Positions 18,881 through 26,704 of a stretch of DNA of 64,000 nucleotides are shown here, one piece after another (within the stretch, counting starts at the first letter, position 1; each line of letters begins with the position of its first letter). Made by a program: the position numbers and the translations under genes. The notes beneath the pieces were generated by a model. It searched no databases. It was not told where the DNA came from and saw only the letters and a list, made by a program, of their open reading frames with translations. The stretch is from contig NZ_CANLMP010000001.1 of NCBI RefSeq assembly GCF_947492405.1, positions 496,001 through 560,000 on the forward strand, written 5' to 3'. This stretch comes from an uncultured Aquimarina sp. (GTDB lineage: Bacteria; Bacteroidota; Bacteroidia; Flavobacteriales; Flavobacteriaceae).

Positions 18881-18919
18881 ACTACTACCGTTTTTTAATT
18901 TTCACAAAACGGTAGTAGT
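18881..18919. terminator. bidirectional hairpin terminator
   Basis: Perfect 14-bp arms ACTACTACCGTTTT (18881-18894) and its complement (18906-18919) with an 11-nt loop sit between convergent genes ending at 18867 and 18936. The arm ends in T/A runs, so it can work both ways. Confidence 0.8.
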
Positions 18920-18935
18920 ATTTATGATAATATCA

Positions 18936-20804
18936 TTATATATTAATTCTTTTGTTTTTCGGATATTTCAGCTGATAAGAAAATTGTTTTTCCAATTGTG
19001 CTTTGGGTTTTACCGTTAGTTTCCATTTCATGATTCCTGTTTTAGGATCGTAATTCGCATCATTAGTTTCTATATTATCTACTTTTATTTCTTTGTTCTG
19101 AGAAACAGGAATTCGATCTTCGAGAATCAGATGAATCGTATTTTGTTTATTATTTTTTAGTTGTACGGAATATCCAAGATCTACCATTCTATTGCTCCCA
19201 TAAAAGGATTTGCTTTTAAATTTTTTCAGAGGTTTTCTTTTTACCACAATGTTTGGGTCAGTTCCTAAAGAGATCGTCAAACTGTCTGTAGTTGCTTGAG
19301 GATCAATATTTGTTTTTCCTGCATAACTACCTTCAAAATATATATTAGCTTCTCCAGCTAATAGATCAAACTGCTCCCAGTTTCCTAACTTGGCAGTTAA
19401 AAATATATTTTCGTTGAGTTCTGGAGCAACATAATAACTGTAATCAGCATTCATATCAAAATTATCAATTTCTATAGTAGTGATATCGCTATTGGATTTG
19501 ATAGTATATTTCTTTTTGATTACAAATCGGGTATTTGTAATTCCCTCTTCTTTGGCCTCTACAGTAACATTATAGGTTTCTTTTTTTCTTTTCGATTTAC
19601 TACGCGATGCTCTCCTATATCCTGATGAAGTTCCATAACCCACTACAACAACTTCCTCTAGTGCAGTATCATCTTCTTCCAGACTTAAATTGACTATAGA
19701 ACTTCCTATTGTTATTTCTTCGGTTACAAAACCTATATATGAGAATGATAATTGTTTTCCTTGTTGTATGGTAATGGTATATCTACCATCAAAATCTGTT
19801 ACAGCGCCGTTATTGAATCCTTTTTCCACTACGTTAACACCAGGAAGCGGAAGCCCTTTTTCATCTGTTACAATACCGCTTACTGTTTTTATATTAGGAT
19901 TATAGGTGGAGGAATATCTATTTACAGCACTTCTTCTTTGATAACTACCATAACTAAAGTTTAAATATCTGGTTGTAAGATCTGGCTTTATGTTATTAGT
20001 GTTAGGATCACCTGTAGATAAGATAACTTTTGTGTTATTCCAATCGGTACCCGTTTTTTGGTACACATTAGCTTTGTATGTTATTTTAAGAGGAGTGTTG
20101 GTATTTTTTGATTTGATATCATACAAAGGAAACCAACCGGCGTCTGTTACATTATACTTTAGTTTTAAAGCAAGGTTTGTAGCAGAAGATACATCTATTT
20201 TTACCTTTATTTCTCCTCGTTCTTCTTTAGTATGATCACTAAGTCTATCGATTTGATTGGTGATGTTTCTAATTTCATCGTGTAATTTATTTTTTTCCAG
20301 ATTAATATTATAAGTTTCATTCTGTATAGCTACTGATCTTTCTCGGTAATAGGTGGATATTTGTTTTACTTTTTCCAATGAAAGTGCAGTTTGATCGCTA
20401 CCAATTCGTTGGTTGTTTTCTAATACCTTTTTTTCTTGATGAAGTCCCGAGAGTAAGTTCTCTAATTTGTTTTTCTTCAATAATAATAATTCTAGTTGAT
20501 GTTCTAATAGTTCTAATTCTTTCGAATTCTTTTTCTTTTCTAAATAATTGATTCCATAATTTATGGATAAGATAGAAGCATTTTTTAAACCTGAAATTTG
20601 TATACTATTTTCATCAATTTTATTAGAAAGATCATTAAATACAATTTCATTTACCCCTGGTACTACATCGGTTAAAGCGGTTCTTTGGATTCTAGCCCCT
20701 GATATATAAACAGTGACCTCTTCTATAGTAGAGGATACTTTTTTATCATTATTACCAAATATAATAGTAGGTAAGAGTAACATAAGTAAGGTAAAGGTTC
20801 TCAT
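18936..20804 (-). CDS. DUF4140/DUF4139 (MuiA-like) protein with inserted CarboxypepD domain
   Basis: 622 residues with signal peptide (LMLLLPTIIFGNN). The N-terminal DUF4140 domain starts VTVYISGARIQRTA, a long coiled coil covers about 95-195, and the DUF4139 beta domain occupies the C-terminal third (ending RIPVSQNKEIKVDNIE ... MKWKLTVKPKAQLEKQFSYQ). Between them is a CarboxypepD-regulatory-like domain (SGIVTDEKGLPLPGVNVVEK, about 300-375) followed by LEEVVVVGYGTSSGYRR, the signature that normally joins this domain to a SusC-type TonB receptor plug, here with no receptor. The MuiA family is known from mucoidy inhibition in Pseudomonas plasmid work; its role in Bacteroidota is unknown. It is probably periplasmic. 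Confidence 0.88.
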   Translation of the reverse strand: MRTFTLLMLLLPTIIFGNNDKKVSSTIEEVTVYISGARIQRTALTDVVPGVNEIVFNDLSNKIDENSIQISGLKNASILSINYGINYLEKKKNSKELELLEHQLELLLLKKNKLENLLSGLHQEKKVLENNQRIGSDQTALSLEKVKQISTYYRERSVAIQNETYNINLEKNKLHDEIRNITNQIDRLSDHTKEERGEIKVKIDVSSATNLALKLKYNVTDAGWFPLYDIKSKNTNTPLKITYKANVYQKTGTDWNNTKVILSTGDPNTNNIKPDLTTRYLNFSYGSYQRRSAVNRYSSTYNPNIKTVSGIVTDEKGLPLPGVNVVEKGFNNGAVTDFDGRYTITIQQGKQLSFSYIGFVTEEITIGSSIVNLSLEEDDTALEEVVVVGYGTSSGYRRASRSKSKRKKETYNVTVEAKEEGITNTRFVIKKKYTIKSNSDITTIEIDNFDMNADYSYYVAPELNENIFLTAKLGNWEQFDLLAGEANIYFEGSYAGKTNIDPQATTDSLTISLGTDPNIVVKRKPLKKFKSKSFYGSNRMVDLGYSVQLKNNKQNTIHLILEDRIPVSQNKEIKVDNIETNDANYDPKTGIMKWKLTVKPKAQLEKQFSYQLKYPKNKRINI

Positions 20805-20956
20805 AGTTGTATACTTTTTGGATTTTAAACGAAAATATAACTGTAACCTATAATGATAAACCCATATTGAGTGAACTGGCTTTTTGATTGAGTAAATCTA
20901 TATAAGCACTTAGTTTACAGTTTAAAAAGCTGTGAATGTCCTGTAAATAGTGAAAA

Positions 20957-20971
20957 AGGGGGAAAACCCCT
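20957..20971. promoter_or_regulatory. AGGGG-N5-CCCCT dyad upstream of small peptide gene
   Basis: A G/C dyad in an AT-rich region, 47 bp before the -7 element of the 21063 gene. It could be an operator or, if transcribed, a small hairpin. Confidence 0.35.
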
Positions 20972-20999
20972 ATATGATTTCTAGCTAAAGTCCCCTTAC

Positions 21000-21026
21000 T
21001 TTGTGTAATAGATAAGCATACTTTTG
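21000..21026 (+). promoter_or_regulatory. promoter of first small membrane peptide
   Basis: TACTTTTG at 21019-21026 matches TAnnTTTG exactly, and TTTG at 21000-21003 may be the -33 element, although the 15-bp spacing is short. The same TACTTTT(G/A)AACC sequence recurs before the paralogous gene at 21492. Confidence 0.5.
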
Positions 21027-21062
21027 AACCACACTTATTAATAAACTTAAAATACACTCATT

Positions 21063-21242
21063 ATGAAACGGCTTTTTCTACCCATAGCTTTAATCTCATT
21101 TGCAGTTATATGCCTAAGTATTGTGCATATCGATAATGTGAATAAACTAGATGAAGAATATAATCAGTTAAGAGAGAGGCATCAAATCAACAGTAGTTCT
21201 GATGCAGAAATTACAACAATAGAAAAGTTTGAGACTAAATGA
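21063..21242 (+). CDS. small single-span membrane peptide, paralogue 1
   Basis: A 59-residue product starting MKRLFLPIALISFAVICLSI, one membrane segment, then IVHIDNVNKLDEEYNQL and a charged tail. It is matched along the first 28 residues by the 45-residue product at 21557 (xxLxxPIxLIxFAVxCLxxVHIDNxNK), which argues strongly that both are real. Start chosen at the Met before KR. The TGA is followed in frame by 14 more codons with coding-like content (RVEKDTLQ..), which may be an eroded tail. A strong terminator at 21350 ends the transcript. Function unknown. Confidence 0.7.
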   Translation: MKRLFLPIALISFAVICLSIVHIDNVNKLDEEYNQLRERHQINSSSDAEITTIEKFETK

Positions 21243-21349
21243 AGAGTTGAGAAAGATACATTACAAACCAATAAAGAAAAGAATTAATTATTTCTGAATT
21301 GGATAAATAAAAGGGAAAACAAAAAAAGTAACGGATCACTCTAAGACTG

Positions 21350-21382
21350 CTGCCTTGCACATTATTGCAAGGCAGTTTTTTA
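21350..21382 (+). terminator. Rho-independent terminator
   Basis: CTGCCTTGCA (21350-21359), six-nt loop, complementary arm (21366-21375), then seven T residues broken once. It ends the first small peptide's transcript. Confidence 0.92.
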
Positions 21383-21427
21383 TTTGTAACAATAGAGATC
21401 ATTATATGAATGAAAAAAAGATGTTTT

Positions 21428-21461
21428 TACGAATTCTAAATGAATGCCTACGAATTCTAAA
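21428..21461 (+). promoter_or_regulatory. paired direct repeat, LytTR-type operator candidate
   Basis: TACGAATTCTAAA occurs at 21428-21440 and again at 21449-21461, exactly 21 bp apart, two helical turns. LytTR regulators bind paired direct repeats with this period, and the pair ends 30 bp before the TACTTTTA -7-like element (21492-21499) of the second peptide gene. Confidence 0.5.
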
Positions 21462-21556
21462 ATACCTATCAACTAAGACCGTAATCATGATTACTTTTAA
21501 ACCGTAATTAAAGAGTGGTCTTTTTTTGCTGCCAAATCATTTAATCCCAAAATAAA

Positions 21557-21694
21557 ATGAAAAAGCTTTTAATACCAATAATACTAATTTGCTTTGCAGT
21601 AGCATGTTTAGGATTTGTACATATAGATAATATGAACAAAGCCGAATTGAATAGGGTAACATCAAAGGGGGAAAGTTTTGATATTAATTCATAA
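21557..21694 (+). CDS. small single-span membrane peptide, paralogue 2
   Basis: 45 residues: MKKLLIPIILICFAVACLGF, then VHIDNMNKAELNRV and a short polar tail. It is similar to the 21063 product through the membrane segment and the VHIDN-x-NK juxtamembrane motif, then diverges. A Cys at position 17 after FAVA could make it a lipoprotein (AVAC), but the paralogue has VIC, so a simple membrane anchor is equally possible. It has its own promoter (21492) with a paired operator-like repeat. No function can be assigned. Confidence 0.7.
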   Translation: MKKLLIPIILICFAVACLGFVHIDNMNKAELNRVTSKGESFDINS

Positions 21695-21719
21695 TGCTAT
21701 TGCAAAAGTAAATTATATG

Positions 21720-22133
21720 TTATTGGTCGATAAAGAGGGCTTTTAGCTTTTGAGTTGGAATCATGCAACTCTCTTTTTTACCAAACCAGTTATATCTGTT
21801 TCTTGAGACTATATCGTAAACACAATCTCTTAAGAATTTAGGAAAAATAAGAAAAACAGAAAGTAACGGATAACCACCAGACAGCTGTCTTGCAATACGC
21901 AGGGCAGCTGTTGACTTATGATAATATGCCATATTAGGTTCTATAAGTAGAATGGTGTTCAATTCTGAAGTGTCAATACCTCTTTCTTTTGCCAATTTCT
22001 GCCCTATATCGCTCTGTAAAGAAGCATATCGAAATACATCATTCTTATCACGCTTAATGATGAAATTAACCGCTCCATTACAAAGATTACATACTCCATC
22101 GAATAATATGATTTTTTTTCCTTCGATATTCAT
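21720..22133 (-). CDS. DCC family thiol-disulfide oxidoreductase (DUF393)
   Basis: 137 residues with the defining N-terminal motif ILFDGVCNLCNGAVNFIIKR (CxxC at about 15-18), followed by FRYASLQSDIGQKLA and the typical LLSVFLIFPKFLRDCVYDIVSRNRYNWFG stretch (its parts read separately), ending with CMIPT. The D-x-x-C-x-x-C group has a thioredoxin-like fold and is predicted to work in redox reactions; substrates are unknown. Cytoplasmic. It is in convergent orientation with the peptide gene at 21557 and 59 bp downstream of the RmlD-like gene. Confidence 0.92.
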   Translation of the reverse strand: MNIEGKKIILFDGVCNLCNGAVNFIIKRDKNDVFRYASLQSDIGQKLAKERGIDTSELNTILLIEPNMAYYHKSTAALRIARQLSGGYPLLSVFLIFPKFLRDCVYDIVSRNRYNWFGKKESCMIPTQKLKALFIDQ

Positions 22134-22192
22134 ACTACAAAGATAAGAACCAAATATAGAATCTTGTTAACCAATTATAATTTCATTAAGAA

Positions 22193-23008
22193 TCATTTCA
22201 GGATAATAGAATCTATAACTTGTTTAGTAGTAATTTGTAGATTCTTTGGCAACAAATTATCCTTAGGCAAGACAGCTAGATAACGATCGTTATTAGAATC
22301 AAAAACTTGTTTAAAACTAGGATCTTTTAATTGAAGCATATCGCATATTTCTGTAATGAGATCCAGATGATAAATAAGATCAGTGCTTCCGAGATGAAAG
22401 ATACCTTTTTTACCTCGATTAATGATATAGTGTAATTGTTGTGTAAGTTTAGAAATAGAAGTTGCATTGATAATTACATTAGGAAAAACCTCTATTGGCG
22501 CCTTAAGATCGTGTAAGGTTTTTAGTTCCTGTACGCGAGGTGTACTTGCACCAAAAATCATTGGTATTCGAGCGATTACATATTTTTTTGTGGGTAAGCG
22601 CATTAATGCATTTTCAATTTTGATTTTTAACCTTCCATAAACACTATCACTTAATGTTTTATCGTATTCATAGGATGGATAATTACTAAACGTATCAAAT
22701 ACATTAGCACTGGATAGAAATATTAATTTTGATTTATTCTTTGTTAACCAATTTATGATTCTTTGATGCGCATCTAATTGTGAATTAAAATTTCCTCTAA
22801 AAGCAGAAACGATAATGGTAGGTTTTAAGTTGTCCAATAATATGGAGATATCTTCGAGTTCCATATCGTACTGAAAGAATTTTTGATTTTTTTCATAAAA
22901 AGTATTGTCTGTTCTGTATGTACCATAGGTGTCAAAATAGGAGTTTAGCTCTTTATATAGAGCATTTCCTATAAAACCACTGGCTCCTATGATTAAAATT
23001 TTTTTCAA
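22193..23008 (-). CDS. NAD(P)-dependent sugar-nucleotide reductase/epimerase-like (RmlD-like SDR)
   Basis: 271 residues, extended short-chain dehydrogenase fold. The dinucleotide loop is IIGASGFIGNALY (about 5-17). The catalytic Tyr/Lys appear as YPSYEYDKTLSD (about 106-117), with SSANVF upstream providing the Ser. The arrangement without the usual YGxSK but with YEYDKTL is as in dTDP-4-dehydrorhamnose reductase-like proteins. The substrate is unknown and no other dTDP-sugar gene is nearby, so rhamnose synthesis is not implied. A terminator separates it from gcvT upstream. Confidence 0.85.
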   Translation of the reverse strand: MKKILIIGASGFIGNALYKELNSYFDTYGTYRTDNTFYEKNQKFFQYDMELEDISILLDNLKPTIIVSAFRGNFNSQLDAHQRIINWLTKNKSKLIFLSSANVFDTFSNYPSYEYDKTLSDSVYGRLKIKIENALMRLPTKKYVIARIPMIFGASTPRVQELKTLHDLKAPIEVFPNVIINATSISKLTQQLHYIINRGKKGIFHLGSTDLIYHLDLITEICDMLQLKDPSFKQVFDSNNDRYLAVLPKDNLLPKNLQITTKQVIDSIILK

Positions 23009-23018
23009 TACTTATGCT

Positions 23019-23072
23019 AAAAAAAGTTAAGTTCCAAAGATCACTAAACTACGTAACCTTGAAACTTAACTT
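23019..23072 (-). terminator. terminator of gcvT
   Basis: AAGTTAAGTT arms at 23024-23033 and 23063-23072 with a 29-nt loop; in the minus direction the stem is followed by seven T residues. Confidence 0.6.
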
Positions 23073-23097
23073 ACTCTTTATTATTGTTATAAAATAA

Positions 23098-24180
23098 TTA
23101 TCCTTTATAAAAAGGTAATTTTACTACTGTCGCAGGAATTGCTTTTTTACGTACCTGAATATTGATTTTACTACCGGGAGCAGCAAAAACTTTAGGGACA
23201 TACCCTAATCCAATTCCTTTACCTAAAGACGGAGACATCGTACCAGAAGTCACAATTCCGATTTTATTACCATTTCCATCCACAATATCATAATCGTGTC
23301 TTGGAATTCCTCTTTCATCTAATTCGAAACCTACTAGTTTACGTTCTGGTCCGTGTTCTTTTTCTTTTGCCAAAGCATCGGCATTCACAAAATCTTTGGA
23401 GAACTTTGTAATCCAGCCTAAACCAGCTTCAATAGGAGAAGTTTCATCATTAATGTCATTTCCATAAAGACAATACCCCATTTCTAATCGCAATGTGTCT
23501 CTAGCTGCTAGACCAATAGGTTTGATCCCGAAATCCGCACCCGCTTCTAATACTTTATTCCAAATTTGCTCTACTTCAGAGTTTTTACAGTAAATTTCAA
23601 AACCACCACTACCAGTATATCCAGTAGCCGAAATGATTACATGATCAATTCCTGCAAAATCTGCTACTTCGAATGTATAAAACTTCATAGCTTCCAGATC
23701 TACGGAGGTAAGAGATTGCATTGCTTGAGCAGCTTTTGGGCCTTGAATAGCTAATAGAGAGTAATCTTCGGATAAATCACGCATATCAGCGTCCATTGTA
23801 TTATGGCTCTTGATCCAATCCCAATCCTTCTGTATATTAGAGGCATTGACTACCAATAAGTATTTTTCATCAGCTATTTTATATACTATCAGATCATCTA
23901 CAATACCACCTTTATCATTTGGTAAACAACTATATTGCGCTTTTCCATCTACAAGCTTAGCTGCATCATTAGAAGTTACTTTTTGAATTAAATCCAATGC
24001 ATTAGGACCGGTGATCAAAAACTCACCCATATGTGATACATCAAAAACACCAACTCCGTTACGAACTGTTTCGTGTTCTATATTTACTCCATCATAGGAT
24101 ACAGGCATATTGTATCCGGCAAATGGAACTATTTTCGCACCTAAAGCAGTATGAGTTTCTGTTAACGCAGTATTTTTCAT
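23098..24180 (-). CDS. gcvT: glycine cleavage system aminomethyltransferase (T-protein)
   Basis: 360 residues when started at the ATG at 24180 ([20 protein letters not shown]), the normal T-protein beginning; the open frame extends 23 codons further without homology. Motifs: [23 protein letters not shown] (about 56-66), [30 protein letters not shown] and [16 protein letters not shown]. The enzyme transfers the methylene of H-protein-bound aminomethyl-lipoate to tetrahydrofolate and releases ammonia. The other gcv genes are not nearby, as is common in Flavobacteriaceae. Confidence 0.97.
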   Translation of the reverse strand: MKNTALTETHTALGAKIVPFAGYNMPVSYDGVNIEHETVRNGVGVFDVSHMGEFLITGPNALDLIQKVTSNDAAKLVDGKAQYSCLPNDKGGIVDDLIVYKIADEKYLLVVNASNIQKDWDWIKSHNTMDADMRDLSEDYSLLAIQGPKAAQAMQSLTSVDLEAMKFYTFEVADFAGIDHVIISATGYTGSGGFEIYCKNSEVEQIWNKVLEAGADFGIKPIGLAARDTLRLEMGYCLYGNDINDETSPIEAGLGWITKFSKDFVNADALAKEKEHGPERKLVGFELDERGIPRHDYDIVDGNGNKIGIVTSGTMSPSLGKGIGLGYVPKVFAAPGSKINIQVRKKAIPATVVKLPFYKG

Positions 24181-24378
24181 AAAGAATCGATTTGTAGAAT
24201 TAAGAATCAAATTGAGGCCGAAAGTAAAAAACTTTGTGTTGGTAAACAATCCTTTTATATGATTAATTGTTAACTTTTTCTAAATCTAAAAGCTAATAAT
24301 TACGGATATTATAATATGTAATATGATTTTATATGTTTTTTAATAACTTTATAAAAATCACCATTAATTAAAAAAATT

Positions 24379-24792
24379 ATGTCGGCTGGATATTCAGGTA
24401 CGCCACTAGCTAAAAAACTAGGAATAAAGGACGGGCTGGCGTTATTATTTTATAATCGTCCAGATCATTATTGGAATCTTTTTTCAGACTTACCAAAGAA
24501 TATAAAAGAGTTATATAAGGTTACACCTGAAGAAGCAGATTTTATTCACGTGTTTTGTACTAGTGCAAATGAACTACATACTCAGATACCAATATACAAA
24601 ACTGCTTTAAAGAAAACCGGAATGTTATGGGTTAGCTGGCCCAAAGGTAGCTCTAAAATACCTACTGATCTTAAAAGAGAACCTATAAGAGAATATTTAT
24701 TAGATATTGGATTGGTGGATATTAAGGTAGCCGCTGTTGATGAAGACTGGAGTGGTTTAAAATTTGTTTACCGTGTGTCAGACAGAAATTAA
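24379..24792 (+). CDS. DUF3052 family protein
   Basis: 137 residues beginning MSAGYSGTPLAKKLGIKDG, followed by LFYNRPDHYW, a central VHVF-like strand (DFIHVFCTSANEL) and MLWVSWPKGSSKIPTDLKR, ending VKVA-like DIKVAAVDEDWSGLKFVYR. These blocks define DUF3052, small cytosolic proteins of unknown function found in many bacteria. The gene is divergent from gcvT with 198 bp between start codons. Confidence 0.9.
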   Translation: MSAGYSGTPLAKKLGIKDGLALLFYNRPDHYWNLFSDLPKNIKELYKVTPEEADFIHVFCTSANELHTQIPIYKTALKKTGMLWVSWPKGSSKIPTDLKREPIREYLLDIGLVDIKVAAVDEDWSGLKFVYRVSDRN

Positions 24793-24874
24793 TAGATCAA
24801 TATTTGATTAAAATATCTGATTTGAAGCAACCTAATTGTGTGAAATGTATCTATATTATAAACACTTTATAGTT

Positions 24875-25276
24875 ATGAAAAATCAAGCACTTCTTTTTTT
24901 TATTCCACTTTTATTTGTTTTCTCTTGCAATGACGATGACGACACTATAACGAATCCAGATTTATTGGGAAAATGGAGACTAATAGAGCAATTAGTGGAC
25001 CCAGGTGATGGAAGTGGTACATTCCAACCGATAAGTAGTGATTTAGAATTAGAATTTTTGGGAGAAGGTATTCTACAAGTTTCTAATGGTAGTTTATGTT
25101 CATTAGCTATAGAATCTGAAGGGAATAGTACAGAAAGTTATTCTATCGATGAAAATACTATAACTGTTTCGTGTAATGCTCCTTTTTCGATTAGCTTTGA
25201 AATCAAAGAAGGAAGTTTATTTTTATATCATCCTTGTATAGAAGAATGCGGTCAACGTTACCAGAAACTTCCTTAA
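24875..25276 (+). CDS. lipocalin-like lipoprotein
   Basis: 133 residues from the ATG at 24875; an upstream in-frame ATG at 24836 would add 13 residues that spoil the signal peptide. Leader FFIPLLFVFSCNDDDD gives a lipoprotein with an acidic export signal after the Cys. LLGKWRLIEQL is the first lipocalin-like strand, and four Cys (SLCSLAI, VSCNAP, HPCIEECG) could form disulfides. The 18478 protein has the same plan. Ligand unknown. Confidence 0.7.
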   Translation: MKNQALLFFIPLLFVFSCNDDDDTITNPDLLGKWRLIEQLVDPGDGSGTFQPISSDLELEFLGEGILQVSNGSLCSLAIESEGNSTESYSIDENTITVSCNAPFSISFEIKEGSLFLYHPCIEECGQRYQKLP

Positions 25277-25315
25277 ACTCTTTTTTCAGGAATTATATAT
25301 AAACCCTAGTAAATA

Positions 25316-25348
25316 ACAAATCCTGTTCTAAGTTAGAACAGGATTTGT
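25316..25348. terminator. bidirectional terminator
   Basis: Perfect 15-bp arms (25316-25330, 25334-25348; core AATCCTGTTCTA) with a 3-nt loop between two convergent lipoprotein genes. Confidence 0.85.
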
Positions 25349-25398
25349 AACATAACTCTTATCAATTACGATAAGTTAACTTAATACGTTAGCAATGA

Positions 25399-25830
25399 TT
25401 ATTGCATTAACTTTTTAGATAACTCTTGTAATTCAGTTGACTTAGCCATCATGTAATCATTAAGCTTTTTTACGTCATCACCAGAAAGGTTCCCCATAAC
25501 TTCTTGAGCTTTGGTACCTAATTCTTGTCCTTTTTGACCTAAAGAAGCAAAAGCAGTCATATCCTTACTTTCTACTACTTTCTTATACTCTTCGATATAA
25601 GCTTCATAAGAATTTACGTACTCCTGTACTTTTTCGTCACTAAAACTAGGTACACCATCTGATGCTGCAGCTTCAGTTTTTTCTTCTACTTTTTCTTCTG
25701 CTTTTTCTGTTTTTTCAACTTCTTCAGTTTTGTCAGCACTATCAGTTGCTTCAGACTTAGTTTCGTTTTTACAAGAAGCTGCAAAAAGAACAGCCATAAC
25801 TAATGCGAAATTTAAAATGGTTTTTTTCAT
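25399..25830 (-). CDS. lipoprotein with Glu/Lys-rich linker and helical domain
   Basis: 143 residues. Lipoprotein signal VLFAASCKNE, a low-complexity linker of alternating Glu, Lys, Thr and Ala (about 22-58), then an all-helical domain (VQEYVNSYEAYIEEYKKVVE, ELGTKAQEVMGNL, KLNDYMMAKSTELQELSKK). The helical part resembles small periplasmic DUF-type lipoproteins of Flavobacteriaceae; no catalytic residues. It has a textbook promoter upstream (25879-25909). Confidence 0.75.
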   Translation of the reverse strand: MKKTILNFALVMAVLFAASCKNETKSEATDSADKTEEVEKTEKAEEKVEEKTEAAASDGVPSFSDEKVQEYVNSYEAYIEEYKKVVESKDMTAFASLGQKGQELGTKAQEVMGNLSGDDVKKLNDYMMAKSTELQELSKKLMQ

Positions 25831-25878
25831 GATTTTTATATAAAATGTTAATTAATTGGTTTGTTTTTATTAACAATG

Positions 25879-25909
25879 CAAATATACACTTGTTTACGCC
25901 TTTACCAAA
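25879..25909 (-). promoter_or_regulatory. promoter with exact TTTG-N19-TATATTTG
   Basis: On the minus strand TTTG (25909-25906), 19 bp and TATATTTG (25886-25879) match the Bacteroidota sigma-ABfr consensus. The start would be near 25872, about 40 bp before the ATG. A 9-bp inverted repeat (TTTACGCCT, 25893-25901 and 25954-25962) overlaps the spacer and could be an operator. Confidence 0.75.
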
Positions 25910-26124
25910 CACTTTTTTCAGTGAAGAAAATACCCGGTTTTCAGGGTGTTTATAGGCGTAAAATCTATACATTCCCTTAAAAATAATATATATTCGAAAA
26001 AATAATATTACAAAAAAACTCTAAATAATCACTTAATCAGTTCTTTAAGTTGTTTATCGATTTATAATAAAATTTTAAGAAGTTTATGATAAGATTAGAT
26101 AATGAATTATAATATTTTTGTCCT

Positions 26125-26553
26125 ATGCAATATGTAAAAGATTCTATATTCTATCAAGATGCCATTCACGAGTTAAATTATCCGTTTGGTGATTTTTACT
26201 TGTTTGATAGATTTGTAATTGGAGAATTCAAAGAAGATACCGTAGTTACCTGGGATGATCATGCAAAACTATTAGTAGAAGATTTAACGAATCTATATGA
26301 TCATGATGGATCTAATGTAGTCTATATTACGAATAGGGTTCATAGGTATGCTGTAAAACCAAGTGATTGGTTAAAATTCTATAAGAGTGATTATAAGATG
26401 AAAGGCTATGCTATTGTTAGTTATACACCTAAGGGATTATTAAATTCATTAATAGAAAAGTTATTCATTAAAAGTAAGTTTAAAAGCTTTGAATCTTTAG
26501 AAGACGCTATTCATTGGGCCAAAAGTCTGACCGAGGCGACTGTTCCTAATTAA
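26125..26553 (+). CDS. SpoIIAA/STAS-like hypothetical protein
   Basis: 142 residues, cytosolic, no signal. The pattern of a strand pair near the start (FGDFYLFDRFVIGEFKED), a helix (HAKLLVEDLTNLYDHDGSN), a strand (VVYITNRVHRYAV), and a final helix after AIVSYTPKG resembles the SpoIIAA-like/STAS fold seen in short flavobacterial proteins, but this is a weak match by pattern. Function unknown. The promoter must be in the 294-bp divergent gap. Confidence 0.6.
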   Translation: MQYVKDSIFYQDAIHELNYPFGDFYLFDRFVIGEFKEDTVVTWDDHAKLLVEDLTNLYDHDGSNVVYITNRVHRYAVKPSDWLKFYKSDYKMKGYAIVSYTPKGLLNSLIEKLFIKSKFKSFESLEDAIHWAKSLTEATVPN

Positions 26554-26671
26554 AATTGGAGATTGTATATAGGTGTCTTATATTTTTACTTTCTTGCTAA
26601 CTATCAAATACACTGTAGTAAATAATCATCGTATTACGAAAGTGACAAAAGAAAAGTAATAATAATCTTTG

Positions 26672-26700
26672 TTTGTTCACATTCAATACATATAATTTTG
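26672..26700 (+). promoter_or_regulatory. promoter of papain-like secreted protein
   Basis: TTTG (26672-26675), 17 bp and TAATTTTG (26693-26700). The -7 box ends only four bases before the ATG at 26705, so the transcript would be leaderless or nearly so unless a later Met is used. Confidence 0.5.
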
Positions 26701-26704
26701 TTAA

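Noticed and set aside
20848..21057. 69-residue open frame on minus strand
   Set aside because: It overlaps the G/C dyad and the promoter of the 21063 peptide, with no recognisable signal or domain.
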